This document shows, piece after piece, positions 8,514-18,044 of a DNA stretch of 64,000 nt. Both the position numbers and the translations under genes were made by a program. Every line of letters begins with the position of its first letter. Within the stretch, counting starts at the first letter, position 1. This DNA is from Bacilli bacterium (lineage in GTDB: Bacteria > Bacillota_I > Bacilli_A > RF39 > UBA660), in assembly GCA_017519965.1 (NCBI GenBank), contig JAFWRK010000048.1, forward strand, positions 1 to 64,000, given 5' to 3'. The notes under the pieces are model-generated. The model saw only the letters and a list, made by a program, of their open reading frames with translations. It ran no database searches and was not told the DNA's origin.

Positions 8514-9542
8514 TTATGAAACTACTCTACGTACATATAAAACTTGTACATTTGAACCCCTAGTCCATCCAGATACACTACTTAAAATAACACCTGTAGA
8601 ATAATTAGCTGCATGAATCATTTGATCATTACCAACATATAATGCTGAATGTGTTACTTGTCCATTACTATAACCCCAAACTAGAATATCTCCTGGAGCA
8701 GCATCTGCATAATTAACACCAACACCATCATATATTTGAGTAGTTGCACTTCTAGAAATATTCAATCCATTTTGTGCATATACATATTGAACAAAACCAC
8801 TACAATCAAATCCACTAGGAGAGTTTCCCCCTCCAGCATAAGGACTACCTATCAATGAATAAGCAGTACCAACAATACCACCGCCATTACTATTAACACC
8901 AGCATTTGATGCATACGTAACTTGTCTAAAAGTAATAACAGGCTCCTTAACATTTATTATAAATGACTTAGTACTAGTATTATGAGCTTTATCAACAGCA
9001 GTAATATTAACTTCATAAGTACCACTATTAGAATTATCAAAATTACTATCAACAGTGTAGTAATAACTAGACTCTTCATTAACATCATTTCTATCTAAAA
9101 AGCTTAATTCTCCATCAACATCATCAATAACAGAACCAATATTATCTAAAATATTGTATGAATCTCCTTCAGTTATAGTTATCTCTTCACTACCTATATT
9201 AATAACAGGAGCTACCTTATCAACAACATCAACATAGAAAGATACAACCTTAGATATATTAAATTTTTTCAAAGTAACATTAACTTGTTGTTCTCCAACA
9301 ACAGAAGTATCAATATTATCCTCAATATTAGTTACTTCTCCATTACTCTTCTTTATAAACTTATTTAAGTTATAACTACCAGACCCATATTCAATAACTA
9401 AATCTTTGTTAGTAGTTAACTCTAATGAAGAATAAATATAGTTATAAAATATAAAATATCCGAAAATGCCCACTAATAATACTAAAACAGGAAGTATTAA
9501 ATATCTGGGCTTAACCGATTTACTTTTTTTAACTTTTTTCAT
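8514..9542 (-). CDS. NlpC/P60 cell-wall endopeptidase with an N-terminal bacterial Ig-like region
   Basis: This 342-residue protein has a basic N-terminus and a TM anchor at about residues 14-34. One or two Ig/DUF5011-like beta modules follow (residues ~40-200; motifs IDTSVVGEQQVNVTL, GTYEVNITAVDKAHN), then a C-terminal NlpC/P60 domain from ~225. The catalytic Cys is residue 247 in GFDCSGFV. The catalytic His is in VTHSALYVG and the polar third residue lies near MIHAAN. NlpC/P60 enzymes cleave peptide bonds in peptidoglycan stems. The DUF5011-like modules likely position the enzyme on the wall. The ATG is preceded by AGGAGG. Confidence 0.9.
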   Translation of the reverse strand: MKKVKKSKSVKPRYLILPVLVLLVGIFGYFIFYNYIYSSLELTTNKDLVIEYGSGSYNLNKFIKKSNGEVTNIEDNIDTSVVGEQQVNVTLKKFNISKVVSFYVDVVDKVAPVINIGSEEITITEGDSYNILDNIGSVIDDVDGELSFLDRNDVNEESSYYYTVDSNFDNSNSGTYEVNITAVDKAHNTSTKSFIINVKEPVITFRQVTYASNAGVNSNGGGIVGTAYSLIGSPYAGGGNSPSGFDCSGFVQYVYAQNGLNISRSATTQIYDGVGVNYADAAPGDILVWGYSNGQVTHSALYVGNDQMIHAANYSTGVILSSVSGWTRGSNVQVLYVRRVVS

Positions 9543-9599
9543 AAATCCTCCTGAGTGCTTGTTATCGTATCATATAAAAATATATTTGTCAAAAAAGCA

Positions 9600-9983
9600 T
9601 CAATTAAAAGCAATCTCAACAGTTAAATCATCATCAACAAAAGCTATATATAGCAACAAAAAACCACTAATAGCAATACAAAGAGAAGCTATAAGAGAAA
9701 TAGTGACAAGTTTTTTCTTTTTATAACTATCATTAACCTTTAAGTTACGATAATCATCTAAAGAACTTTTTAAAAAGTATAAATATACTACAACTAATAT
9801 AGAAAAGATTAATATCATTATATTTTGATAATTTCTTTTACAATTATAATTTTTAGATAAAAAATACTTTCTTTCTAGACTATTAGAATACCAACTTAAA
9901 ATGATTATTCCTATATATATTAACCAGATAAAGTCCTCAATATTCAATTGTTTTAGTTTTTTATTTAACTCATTATTATACAT
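9600..9983 (-). CDS. Hypothetical three-helix membrane protein
   Basis: This 127-residue protein has hydrophobic helices at about residues 18-34, 54-71 and 93-116, joined by charged, Lys/Tyr-rich loops. No recognised family. It lies between the NlpC/P60 gene and a tiny plus-strand ORF and has its own upstream AT-rich region. Long uninterrupted coding in a region rich in stop codons supports it being a real gene, but there is no functional clue. Confidence 0.5.
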   Translation of the reverse strand: MYNNELNKKLKQLNIEDFIWLIYIGIIILSWYSNSLERKYFLSKNYNCKRNYQNIMILIFSILVVVYLYFLKSSLDDYRNLKVNDSYKKKKLVTISLIASLCIAISGFLLLYIAFVDDDLTVEIAFN

Positions 9984-10043
9984 ATATAATTATATGTTCC
10001 TTTATATATAGGTATTAATGCTAACAAAAATATCACTTAAAAA

Positions 10044-10049
10044 TATAAT
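10044..10049 (+). promoter_or_regulatory. -10 element for the small Asn-rich ORF
   Basis: A consensus TATAAT lies upstream of an AGGAG site and the 40-codon ORF; the -35 region is weak (CTAACA at 17-nt spacing). Confidence 0.4.
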
Positions 10050-10070
10050 ATATAGAAAGGAGTTATGTAT

Positions 10071-10192
10071 ATGATGGCTTACCAACCATGTTGCAACAAC
10101 AATAACAATAATAATTATAGTTGGTTTTGGATAATAATTATTATCTTTATATTATTCTTCTTATTTAATAATAATGGAAATAATAACATTTA

Positions 10193-10193
<1 letters not shown>
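10071..10193 (+). CDS. 40-residue Asn-rich single-helix membrane peptide
   Basis: This ORF encodes MMAYQPCC, a run of seven Asn, YSWFW, an uninterrupted hydrophobic helix of about 12 residues (Ile/Phe/Leu) and an Asn/Gly tail. AGGAG lies eight bases before the ATG at 10071, with a TATAAT upstream and a strong terminator right after the stop, so all expression signals are present. The overall plan (polar low-complexity head, C-terminal helix) recalls the very small YjcZ-type membrane proteins of sporeforming Firmicutes, but the sequence match is only by composition. Function unknown. It converges on pyrG. Confidence 0.6.
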
Positions 10194-11839
<1,646 letters not shown>

Positions 11840-11844
11840 CTATC

Positions 11845-11879
11845 CGAGAGTCTAAAGGTGGCTCTCTTAAATTATAGCA
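11845..11879 (-). promoter_or_regulatory. pyrG promoter (extended -10) and short leader hairpin
   Basis: TGC-TATAAT (11871-11879, minus strand) is an extended -10. The transcript then passes through GAGAG...CTCTC inverted repeats (11846-11867), with no clear U run, before the Shine-Dalgarno site. Gram-positive pyrG genes are often controlled by leader attenuation with reiterative transcription at a G-rich start; that G-run is not obvious here, so regulation is uncertain. Confidence 0.5.
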
Positions 11880-11910
11880 CATATTATTTTTAGAAATCTA
11901 TAAAAACAAA

Positions 11911-11931
11911 AAAAGAACCATTGGTTCTTTT
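11911..11931 (-). terminator. tmRNA terminator
   Basis: A nine-base-pair stem AAAAGAACC/GGTTCTTTT with a three-base loop is followed by U7 on the minus strand, about 16 nt after the tmRNA CCA end. Confidence 0.85.
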
Positions 11932-11946
11932 ATAAACATAATTAAT

Positions 11947-12326
11947 TGGTGGAGCTGAGGAGAATCGAACTCCTGTCCGAAAATCAAGCTACATAAACCT
12001 CTACAAGTTTAGTTAACTAATTAATCTTATATATTACCTATATAGTTAACGAAAAAAGTAATATACCAGTCTATAAATTCTTACTATTCTCTAGACAAAG
12101 AATAGTCATAACCTAATAATATGAACCTCAAATTATCCCTTAGGTAAAGATAAATTGAAGTGTATTCCCTATTTTTAAATTAGGCAAAAGCAACAGCTTG
12201 ATTTGCACCAAACATGTTTGCGAATACTGATTTTACTTTGTTTGCATTTATTTTTTTTGTTCGTAACGTGAAAACTACGACTTGCCATCTATGCTCTCAT
12301 ATTCCCGTCGAAACCAAATCAGCCCC
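11947..12326 (-). ncRNA. ssrA: Transfer-messenger RNA (tmRNA)
   Basis: This is a 380-nt tmRNA. The 5' end GGGGCTG pairs with the 3' CAGCTCC before an encoded CCA, giving an alanine-type acceptor stem including the G3-U identity pair. The T-arm TCGATTCTCC and the 5' core GATTTGGTTTCGACGGG are canonical. The resume codon GCA (12243-12245) opens a 21-codon tag reading ANKVKSVFANMFG and then ANQAVAFA, with stop TAA at 12180-12182. tmRNA with SmpB rescues ribosomes stalled on broken mRNAs and marks the product for proteolysis. The AFA ending is like Mollicutes tags rather than the LAA of most bacteria. Confidence 0.97.
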
Positions 12327-12336
12327 ATGTGTATTA

Positions 12337-12365
12337 ATTATACCAAAAATTATTAATTTTGTCCA
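12337..12365 (-). promoter_or_regulatory. tmRNA promoter
   Basis: TGGACA (12360-12365) and TATAAT (12337-12342) on the minus strand, separated by 17 bp, place the start about 10 nt before the mature tmRNA 5' end. It overlaps the 3' end of the upstream gene. Confidence 0.85.
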
Positions 12366-13303
12366 CAGTTACCTTTTATATCAATATTTTTAGATTCACT
12401 AAATAAAGTACTACCTTTTCTAAAAGTTCTTAAGTCATCATTACATTTTAACAATTTAGAAAAATTTATTAGATATACTCCATCATTATTTGAAATACAA
12501 GTTCTTTTAAAACACGCAGCAGCTGATTCAAATATAGCAACTAAATTATTAGAATATATATTTATCTGTTCCAACATAGAAGGAAAAACAATAGTATTTA
12601 AAACATCAAATTTATTATCTACTAATCTGCAAATATTAACTATAGAATTAGAATCTCTTCCAAATGATCTACTGATTACATAATAAGTATAATCATTATA
12701 ATCTATAAGACATATACCTTGAGTATTACTAAAAGGATTTTTAATAATCTCATATTTAGTACTTAGATTTCCAGTAGATAAAATTTTATATTTCTTAATA
12801 ATAGGAGAATATTTATCAAAATATTTTTGCTCAACAAAATTACCAACAAATAAGTAATCATTATAAATAGTTAAATAAGAAGGAGAGCTATGTTTAGCGG
12901 CAGTAGAATATAATTCACAATTTAAATCTACAGGAAAAACTTTTTCCACAAAAACTGTGGAAAGATTTTTAGATTTTAAAACATAATTAGCATCATACCT
13001 ATTAATAAATGATTTATCATCAATTCCATATCCAGTAATAAACAGACTATTACTTCTTTTATGATAAGAAATGCCACCACAGTGCATTTTTCCGTCTAAA
13101 AAGATCATTTTTTCCTCTTTTTTGGAAAATATAAATAATACAGAATTATTAATCCTTTTTCTATCATAGCAAGATACTACAATAGTATCATCTATAGAAC
13201 ACACTCCTTGTGGAACATAAAAGTTGTCTTTTAATGGTATTGTATAAAGTTTCTTAGATAGTGAAGTGTAAAAAGATGTATATTTGTTTTTAAATATTTT
13301 CAT
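12353..13303 (-). CDS. Hypothetical protein, probable beta-propeller
   Basis: This 316-residue protein has no signal peptide or TM helix. Repeating strand-turn patterns (FYVPQGVCSIDDTIVVSCYDR, cut by loops; GKMHCGGISYHKRSNSLFITGYG; NTQGICLIDYNDYTYYVISRSFG) look like blades of a six- or seven-bladed propeller of the kind that begins with a P-Q-G-[IV] strand. Several Cys residues are scattered (C36, C45, C80 region and a C-terminal pair). Family not identified. It lies between ssrA and the divergent pflBA operon. GGTGA precedes the ATG. Confidence 0.55.
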   Translation of the reverse strand: MKIFKNKYTSFYTSLSKKLYTIPLKDNFYVPQGVCSIDDTIVVSCYDRKRINNSVLFIFSKKEEKMIFLDGKMHCGGISYHKRSNSLFITGYGIDDKSFINRYDANYVLKSKNLSTVFVEKVFPVDLNCELYSTAAKHSSPSYLTIYNDYLFVGNFVEQKYFDKYSPIIKKYKILSTGNLSTKYEIIKNPFSNTQGICLIDYNDYTYYVISRSFGRDSNSIVNICRLVDNKFDVLNTIVFPSMLEQINIYSNNLVAIFESAAACFKRTCISNNDGVYLINFSKLLKCNDDLRTFRKGSTLFSESKNIDIKGNCGQN

Positions 13304-13384
13304 TATATATCACCCAATTCTTAAGTTTATATTATATTATATGAATATTATAAAAACAAGCATTATATTTATCAATCATTATGG

Positions 13385-13390
13385 TATAAT
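13385..13390 (+). promoter_or_regulatory. pflBA -10 element
   Basis: TGG-TATAAT forms an extended -10 (TG at 13382-13383, hexamer 13385-13390), 22 nt before the pflB start codon. No good -35 is visible, which would fit activator-dependent expression in anaerobiosis. Confidence 0.6.
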
Positions 13391-13412
13391 AAACATGGAA
13401 GGTGGTAAATAA

Positions 13413-15641
13413 ATGGAACAATGGAAAGATTTTAAAGAAGGAAATTGGACCAATGAAATCAATGTTAGTGATTTCATAAAAAACAATTACAAAGCTTATG
13501 ATGGAGATGAATCATTTTTAGCCGGTAAAACTGCAAAAACTGCAAAAGTTTGGGGAAAATGTGAAGAACTTCTTAAAGAAGAGTTAAAGAAGCATGTACT
13601 AGATATTGATGTAGATCACATGTCTGGTATAAACGCATTTGCTCCCGGTTATATTGATAAAGATGATGAAGTAATAGTAGGATTACAAACAGATGCTCCA
13701 TTAAAAAGAATTGTAAATCCATATGGTGGTATACGTATGGTATATCAAGAACTAGAAGCTTATGGATATAAGTTAAATCCAACAGTTGATAAGTATTTTA
13801 ATGAATTCAGAAAAACACATAATCAAGGTGTATTTGATGCTTATACAAAAGAAATAAGAGTAGCTAGACACGTTGGATTATTAACAGGTTTACCTGATGC
13901 ATATGGACGTGGAAGAATAATTGGTGATTATCGTAGAATTGCTTTATATGGTATTGACTACTTAATGGAACAAAAGAAAAATGAATGGGACAATATGGAA
14001 GTTTCAGTAATGGATGAAGCTACTATAAGATTAAGAGAAGAAATATCAATGCAATATAGAGCATTAGATGAAATCAAAAAGATGGCTGAGGGATATGGAT
14101 ATGACATCTCTAAACCAGCAAAAGATGCTAAAGAAGCAGTACAATGGACATATTTTGGATATTTAGCTTCAGTAAAAGAAAACAATGGAGCTGCAATGTC
14201 ATTAGGAAGAGTTGATGCGTTCTTTGATATCTATTTCCAAAGAGATTTTGAAAGAGGTATCTTAACAGAAGAAGAAGCTCAAGAAATAATAGATCAATTT
14301 GTTATTAAATTACGTATTGTGAGACACTTAAGAACTCCAGAATATGATGAATTATTCTCAGGAGATCCAACATGGGTTACATGTTCATTAGGTGGTATTA
14401 CAAAAGAAGGAAAAAGTATGGTTACAAAGACTTCATACAGAATTCTTAATACATTAACAAATCTTGATCCAGCACCAGAACCTAACATGACAGTATTATG
14501 GGCACAAAACTTACCAGAAAACTGGAAAAAATATTGTGCAAAAATGAGCATTAAAACTGATGCTATACAATATGAAAATGATGATGTAATGAGACCATCA
14601 ATGGGAGATGATTATGCAATTGCTTGTTGTGTATCATCTATGCGTGTAGGAAAAGATATGCAATTCTTTGGAGCTCGTTGTAACTTAGCTAAATCATTAT
14701 TATATTCAATCAATGGTGGTATTGATGAAATGAAGCGTGATCTAGTAATTCCTGGATTTGAAAAAATGACAGATGAAGTACTAGATTATGAAAAAGTTAA
14801 AGCAGCATATTGGAAAATGCTTGAAAAAGTTGCAAAAATATATAGTGATGCAATGAATATAATTCACTATATGCATGATAAATATGCATATGAAGCAGGA
14901 CAAATGGCACTACATGATACAAATGTAAATAGACTTATGGCCTATGGAGTTGCAGGTTTATCAGTAGCAGCAGATTCATTATCTGCAATTAAATATGCAA
15001 AAGTTAAACCTATAAGAGATGAAGAAGGAATAGCAGTAGATTTCGAAATTGAAGGTGATTATCCTAAATACGGTAATGACGATGATAGAGTTGATAATAT
15101 TGCAAAAGAAATTCTAGAAAAAATATATAAAGAATTATCTTCTCACCCATGTTATAGAGATGCACATCCAACATTATCAGTATTAACAATAACTTCTAAT
15201 GTAGTATATGGTTCTAAGACAGGATCAACTCCAGATGGAAGAAAAGCAGGTGTACCATTTGCTCCAGGTGCTAATCCAATGCATGGAAGAGATGCTTCAG
15301 GAGCTATCGCATCACTTAACTCAGTTGCTAAATTAGACTGGGCTAATTGTTGTAGAGATGGTATTTCTAATACATTCTCAATTGTACCAACAACATTAGG
15401 TACAAATAATGAAGAACAAGTAACAAACTTAGTTTCATTAATGGATGGATACTTCGTACAAGGAGCTCATCATTTAAATGTAAATGTTTTAAATAGAGAG
15501 ACATTAATAGAAGCAATGAATAATCCAGAAAAATATCCATTATTAACTATAAGAGTATCAGGATATGCAGTTAGATTTAACAGATTAACAAGAAAACAAC
15601 AAGAAGAAGTAATTGCAAGAACATTCCACGAAAAAATATAA
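13413..15641 (+). CDS. pflB: Formate C-acetyltransferase (pyruvate formate-lyase)
   Basis: PflB splits pyruvate with CoA into acetyl-CoA and formate by a glycyl-radical mechanism. The 742-residue protein has the paired catalytic Cys405-Cys406 in [12 protein letters not shown] and the C-terminal radical motif RVSGYAVRF with Gly717. Length matches family members (~740-760). The start ATG has AGGTGG seven bases upstream. pflA follows with a one-base stop/start overlap (TAATG). Presence implies fermentative, oxygen-sensitive metabolism, consistent with a gut anaerobe. Confidence 0.98.
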   Translation: MEQWKDFKEGNWTNEINVSDFIKNNYKAYDGDESFLAGKTAKTAKVWGKCEELLKEELKKHVLDIDVDHMSGINAFAPGYIDKDDEVIVGLQTDAPLKRIVNPYGGIRMVYQELEAYGYKLNPTVDKYFNEFRKTHNQGVFDAYTKEIRVARHVGLLTGLPDAYGRGRIIGDYRRIALYGIDYLMEQKKNEWDNMEVSVMDEATIRLREEISMQYRALDEIKKMAEGYGYDISKPAKDAKEAVQWTYFGYLASVKENNGAAMSLGRVDAFFDIYFQRDFERGILTEEEAQEIIDQFVIKLRIVRHLRTPEYDELFSGDPTWVTCSLGGITKEGKSMVTKTSYRILNTLTNLDPAPEPNMTVLWAQNLPENWKKYCAKMSIKTDAIQYENDDVMRPSMGDDYAIACCVSSMRVGKDMQFFGARCNLAKSLLYSINGGIDEMKRDLVIPGFEKMTDEVLDYEKVKAAYWKMLEKVAKIYSDAMNIIHYMHDKYAYEAGQMALHDTNVNRLMAYGVAGLSVAADSLSAIKYAKVKPIRDEEGIAVDFEIEGDYPKYGNDDDRVDNIAKEILEKIYKELSSHPCYRDAHPTLSVLTITSNVVYGSKTGSTPDGRKAGVPFAPGANPMHGRDASGAIASLNSVAKLDWANCCRDGISNTFSIVPTTLGTNNEEQVTNLVSLMDGYFVQGAHHLNVNVLNRETLIEAMNNPEKYPLLTIRVSGYAVRFNRLTRKQQEEVIARTFHEKI

Positions 15642-16360
15642 TGCTAGGTTCAATTAATTCAATAGAAACATTTGGGCTGGTAGACGGCCCAGGTATAAGA
15701 ACGGTAATCTTTTTAAATGGCTGCAGTCTAAGATGCAAATATTGCCATAATCCAGAAACATGGAAGATGCAAGAACTAAACTATACATCAGATGAAATAG
15801 TACATAAATGTATAAGAAATAAACCATATTTTAATAAAAATGGTGGAGTAACATTTTCAGGTGGAGAACCTTTACTACAATATGATTTTTTAGTTGAAAC
15901 ATGTAAAAAATTAAAAAAAGAAAACATTCATGTAGCTATAGACACTGCAGGTGTAGGTTTAGGCGATTATAAAGAATTATTTGATAATATAGACTTAGTA
16001 TTACTAGATATAAAAGATATTACCGAAGATGGATATAAAGAAGTAACAGGAACCACTTCATTAAACAAATTTGATGAATTTGTAAAACAATTAAATAAAA
16101 CTGATGTAGAAGTATGGATTAGACAAGTAATAATAACAGATTATAATGATAATATTGAATATATCAATAAATTATCAAAATATATAAAAGAAAAAATAAA
16201 AAATGTAACAAGAATCGATTTTCTTCCATATCATAGACTAGGTAAAGAAAAATATGATAAATTAAACATACCATATCCTTATGGAGATAAACTTGATATG
16301 GACAAAGAAAAATGTAATGAGTTATATAAAGAATTTATGAAAAAATATAAAGAGGAATAA
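15641..16360 (+). CDS. pflA: Pyruvate formate-lyase activating enzyme
   Basis: This 239-residue radical SAM enzyme installs the glycyl radical in PflB. The CxxxCxxC cluster motif is Cys28, Cys32, Cys35 (GCSLRCKYCHNP). The SAM-binding GGEP motif appears as TFSGGEPLLQ. It is translationally coupled to pflB by a one-base overlap and followed by a strong terminator shared with smpB on the other strand. Confidence 0.97.
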   Translation: MLGSINSIETFGLVDGPGIRTVIFLNGCSLRCKYCHNPETWKMQELNYTSDEIVHKCIRNKPYFNKNGGVTFSGGEPLLQYDFLVETCKKLKKENIHVAIDTAGVGLGDYKELFDNIDLVLLDIKDITEDGYKEVTGTTSLNKFDEFVKQLNKTDVEVWIRQVIITDYNDNIEYINKLSKYIKEKIKNVTRIDFLPYHRLGKEKYDKLNIPYPYGDKLDMDKEKCNELYKEFMKKYKEE

Positions 16361-16375
16361 TAATTATTCCTCTTT
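16349..16375. terminator. Bidirectional terminator, pflA/smpB
   Basis: A twelve-base-pair inverted repeat AAAGAGGAATAA/TTATTCCTCTTT is followed by U runs on the plus strand and lies between convergent pflA and smpB. Confidence 0.85.
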
Positions 16376-16376
16376 T

Positions 16377-16814
16377 TTAGTATCTTTTTAAATTTTTTTC
16401 TACTTCTCTTTTAATATCTCTTTCTTTTATGGATTCTCTTTTATCATAATCCTTTTTACCATGACATATACCTAAAGCTACCTTTAATTTATTATCCTTA
16501 AAATAAAGTTTTATAGGTATCAAAGTATATCCTTTTTGCTCAATAGCTTTTTGTAATTTAAAGATTTCTTTCTTATGTAGAAGAAGCTTTCTATTACGAG
16601 TTTCTTCATGATTAAAAATATTACCTTCCTTGTATTGACCTATATACATATTAAGTAAAAATACTTCATTATTCTTAATTAGACCGTAACAATCTTTAAT
16701 ATTACAATCTCCACTTCTTATAGATTTAATTTCAGTACCAGTTAATACAATACCGGCTTCTATTATTTCATCTATAAAGTAATCATGTTTAGCTTTTCTA
16801 TTTAAAATTTCCAT
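16377..16814 (-). CDS. smpB: SsrA-binding protein
   Basis: SmpB binds the tRNA-like domain of tmRNA and delivers it to stalled ribosomes. The 145-residue protein starts MEILNRKAKHDYFI and has GIVLTGTEIKSIRSG, LLLHKKEI and the basic C-terminal tail, all conserved. The gene lies about 4 kb from ssrA and 4 nt downstream of capA. Confidence 0.97.
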   Translation of the reverse strand: MEILNRKAKHDYFIDEIIEAGIVLTGTEIKSIRSGDCNIKDCYGLIKNNEVFLLNMYIGQYKEGNIFNHEETRNRKLLLHKKEIFKLQKAIEQKGYTLIPIKLYFKDNKLKVALGICHGKKDYDKRESIKERDIKREVEKNLKRY

Positions 16815-16818
16815 GAAA

Positions 16819-18042
16819 TCACTCCCAAGTTAAGCCCCAATGTAAATCAGGATATCTTTCATTAACAATTGCCTTATACTTCTCATAATAAGTTGAATAA
16901 TTAGGTAATTGATAATTATTTAATTGAGGATATGGAATAACTCTAAACTCATGATTTACTCCGCCTCTTTTAACAGTAGTAGTATACACAAGTTCTGCCT
17001 TTGGGTCAACTATTGAATTAGTAACAGAATCATCAATATCAACATATTTTCTTAAAGTAACTTCAAAAGCTAATCCCGTAAAGTTATCTATATCATCTTG
17101 ATCACTTATGAAATTACCTAATGAATAAACTACAAAAGTTTTTCCTTCATTTATACTTTCTACAGTTTGAATAACATGTGGATGAGCACCAATTATTAAA
17201 TCAACTCCTAACGATGATAAATAATTAGCTATTTCTTCCTGTTTATAGTCTACTCTAAATGAATATTCAGTACCCCAATGCATGGCAACTATAACAAAAT
17301 CCACTTTATCTCTAACAGATTCAATATCAGCCTTTGCTTTCTCTTCTGAATACTCACTATTTAAATAGTCTTTTCCATAAGGAGTAGGTAATCCATTATT
17401 CCAAATAGTATATGAAATAAAAGCATACTTAATATTATTTACTTCATAAACTTTAGCAACACTTTCAGCTCTATCTTCATAGCTAGTCCATTGACCAGAA
17501 GCAGCAACATCAGGATGATTCTTCCAATATTGAACAGAATTCAAAACTCCTTGTTCTCCTTTATCCATAGTATGATTAGTTGCTAAAGAAACCATATTAA
17601 ATCCTGCATCTATAAAAGCATCTCCAACCTCTTGAGGAGAATTGAATCTAGGATAACTAGAATATCCTAAAGACTCTCCACCTAAAATAGTTTCTTGATT
17701 ATAATAGGCCAAATCATACTTAGAAGAAATTGGTTTAATAAATTGAAGCATAGGCTTAAAATCATATACACCATTTACTAAAGCATCATTATATACACCC
17801 CAATGGATTAATGCATCTCCAACCATAAATATTGATGCTCTATATTCTTTAGGCTGTTTAACTTCTTCCTTCTTTTCTTCCTTTTTTGGTTTTTCTACAA
17901 CATCTTTCTTATTAAAAAGAATATTATTGCTATAAGCATAATAAACACCAAAAGCTACAAGAATTAATAATATTAAAACTAAGAATACTTTAGCCCTGCT
18001 TTTTAATTTTCTTTTTACTTTTCTAACACTTCTACTACTCAT
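16819..18042 (-). CDS. CapA-family membrane-anchored metallophosphatase-fold protein
   Basis: This 407-residue protein has a basic N-terminus, a TM helix at about residues 16-36, a Lys/Glu-rich linker and a CapA (PGA_cap) domain. Metal-ligand motifs seen are MVGDALIHWG, ATNHTMDKGEQG, AMHWGTEYS and GAHPHVIQ. CapA proteins belong to the calcineurin-like phosphoesterase superfamily and act in poly-gamma-glutamate capsule production, but no capB or capC is near. It therefore probably serves another envelope role. It is inserted between rnr and smpB, which are adjacent in Bacillus; only 4 nt separates it from smpB. Confidence 0.88.
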   Translation of the reverse strand: MSSRSVRKVKRKLKSRAKVFLVLILLILVAFGVYYAYSNNILFNKKDVVEKPKKEEKKEEVKQPKEYRASIFMVGDALIHWGVYNDALVNGVYDFKPMLQFIKPISSKYDLAYYNQETILGGESLGYSSYPRFNSPQEVGDAFIDAGFNMVSLATNHTMDKGEQGVLNSVQYWKNHPDVAASGQWTSYEDRAESVAKVYEVNNIKYAFISYTIWNNGLPTPYGKDYLNSEYSEEKAKADIESVRDKVDFVIVAMHWGTEYSFRVDYKQEEIANYLSSLGVDLIIGAHPHVIQTVESINEGKTFVVYSLGNFISDQDDIDNFTGLAFEVTLRKYVDIDDSVTNSIVDPKAELVYTTTVKRGGVNHEFRVIPYPQLNNYQLPNYSTYYEKYKAIVNERYPDLHWGLTWE

Positions 18043-18044
18043 AA

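Noticed and set aside
13573..14551. Several minus-strand ORFs inside pflB
   Set aside because: They are antisense to a well-conserved gene and have no signals of their own.
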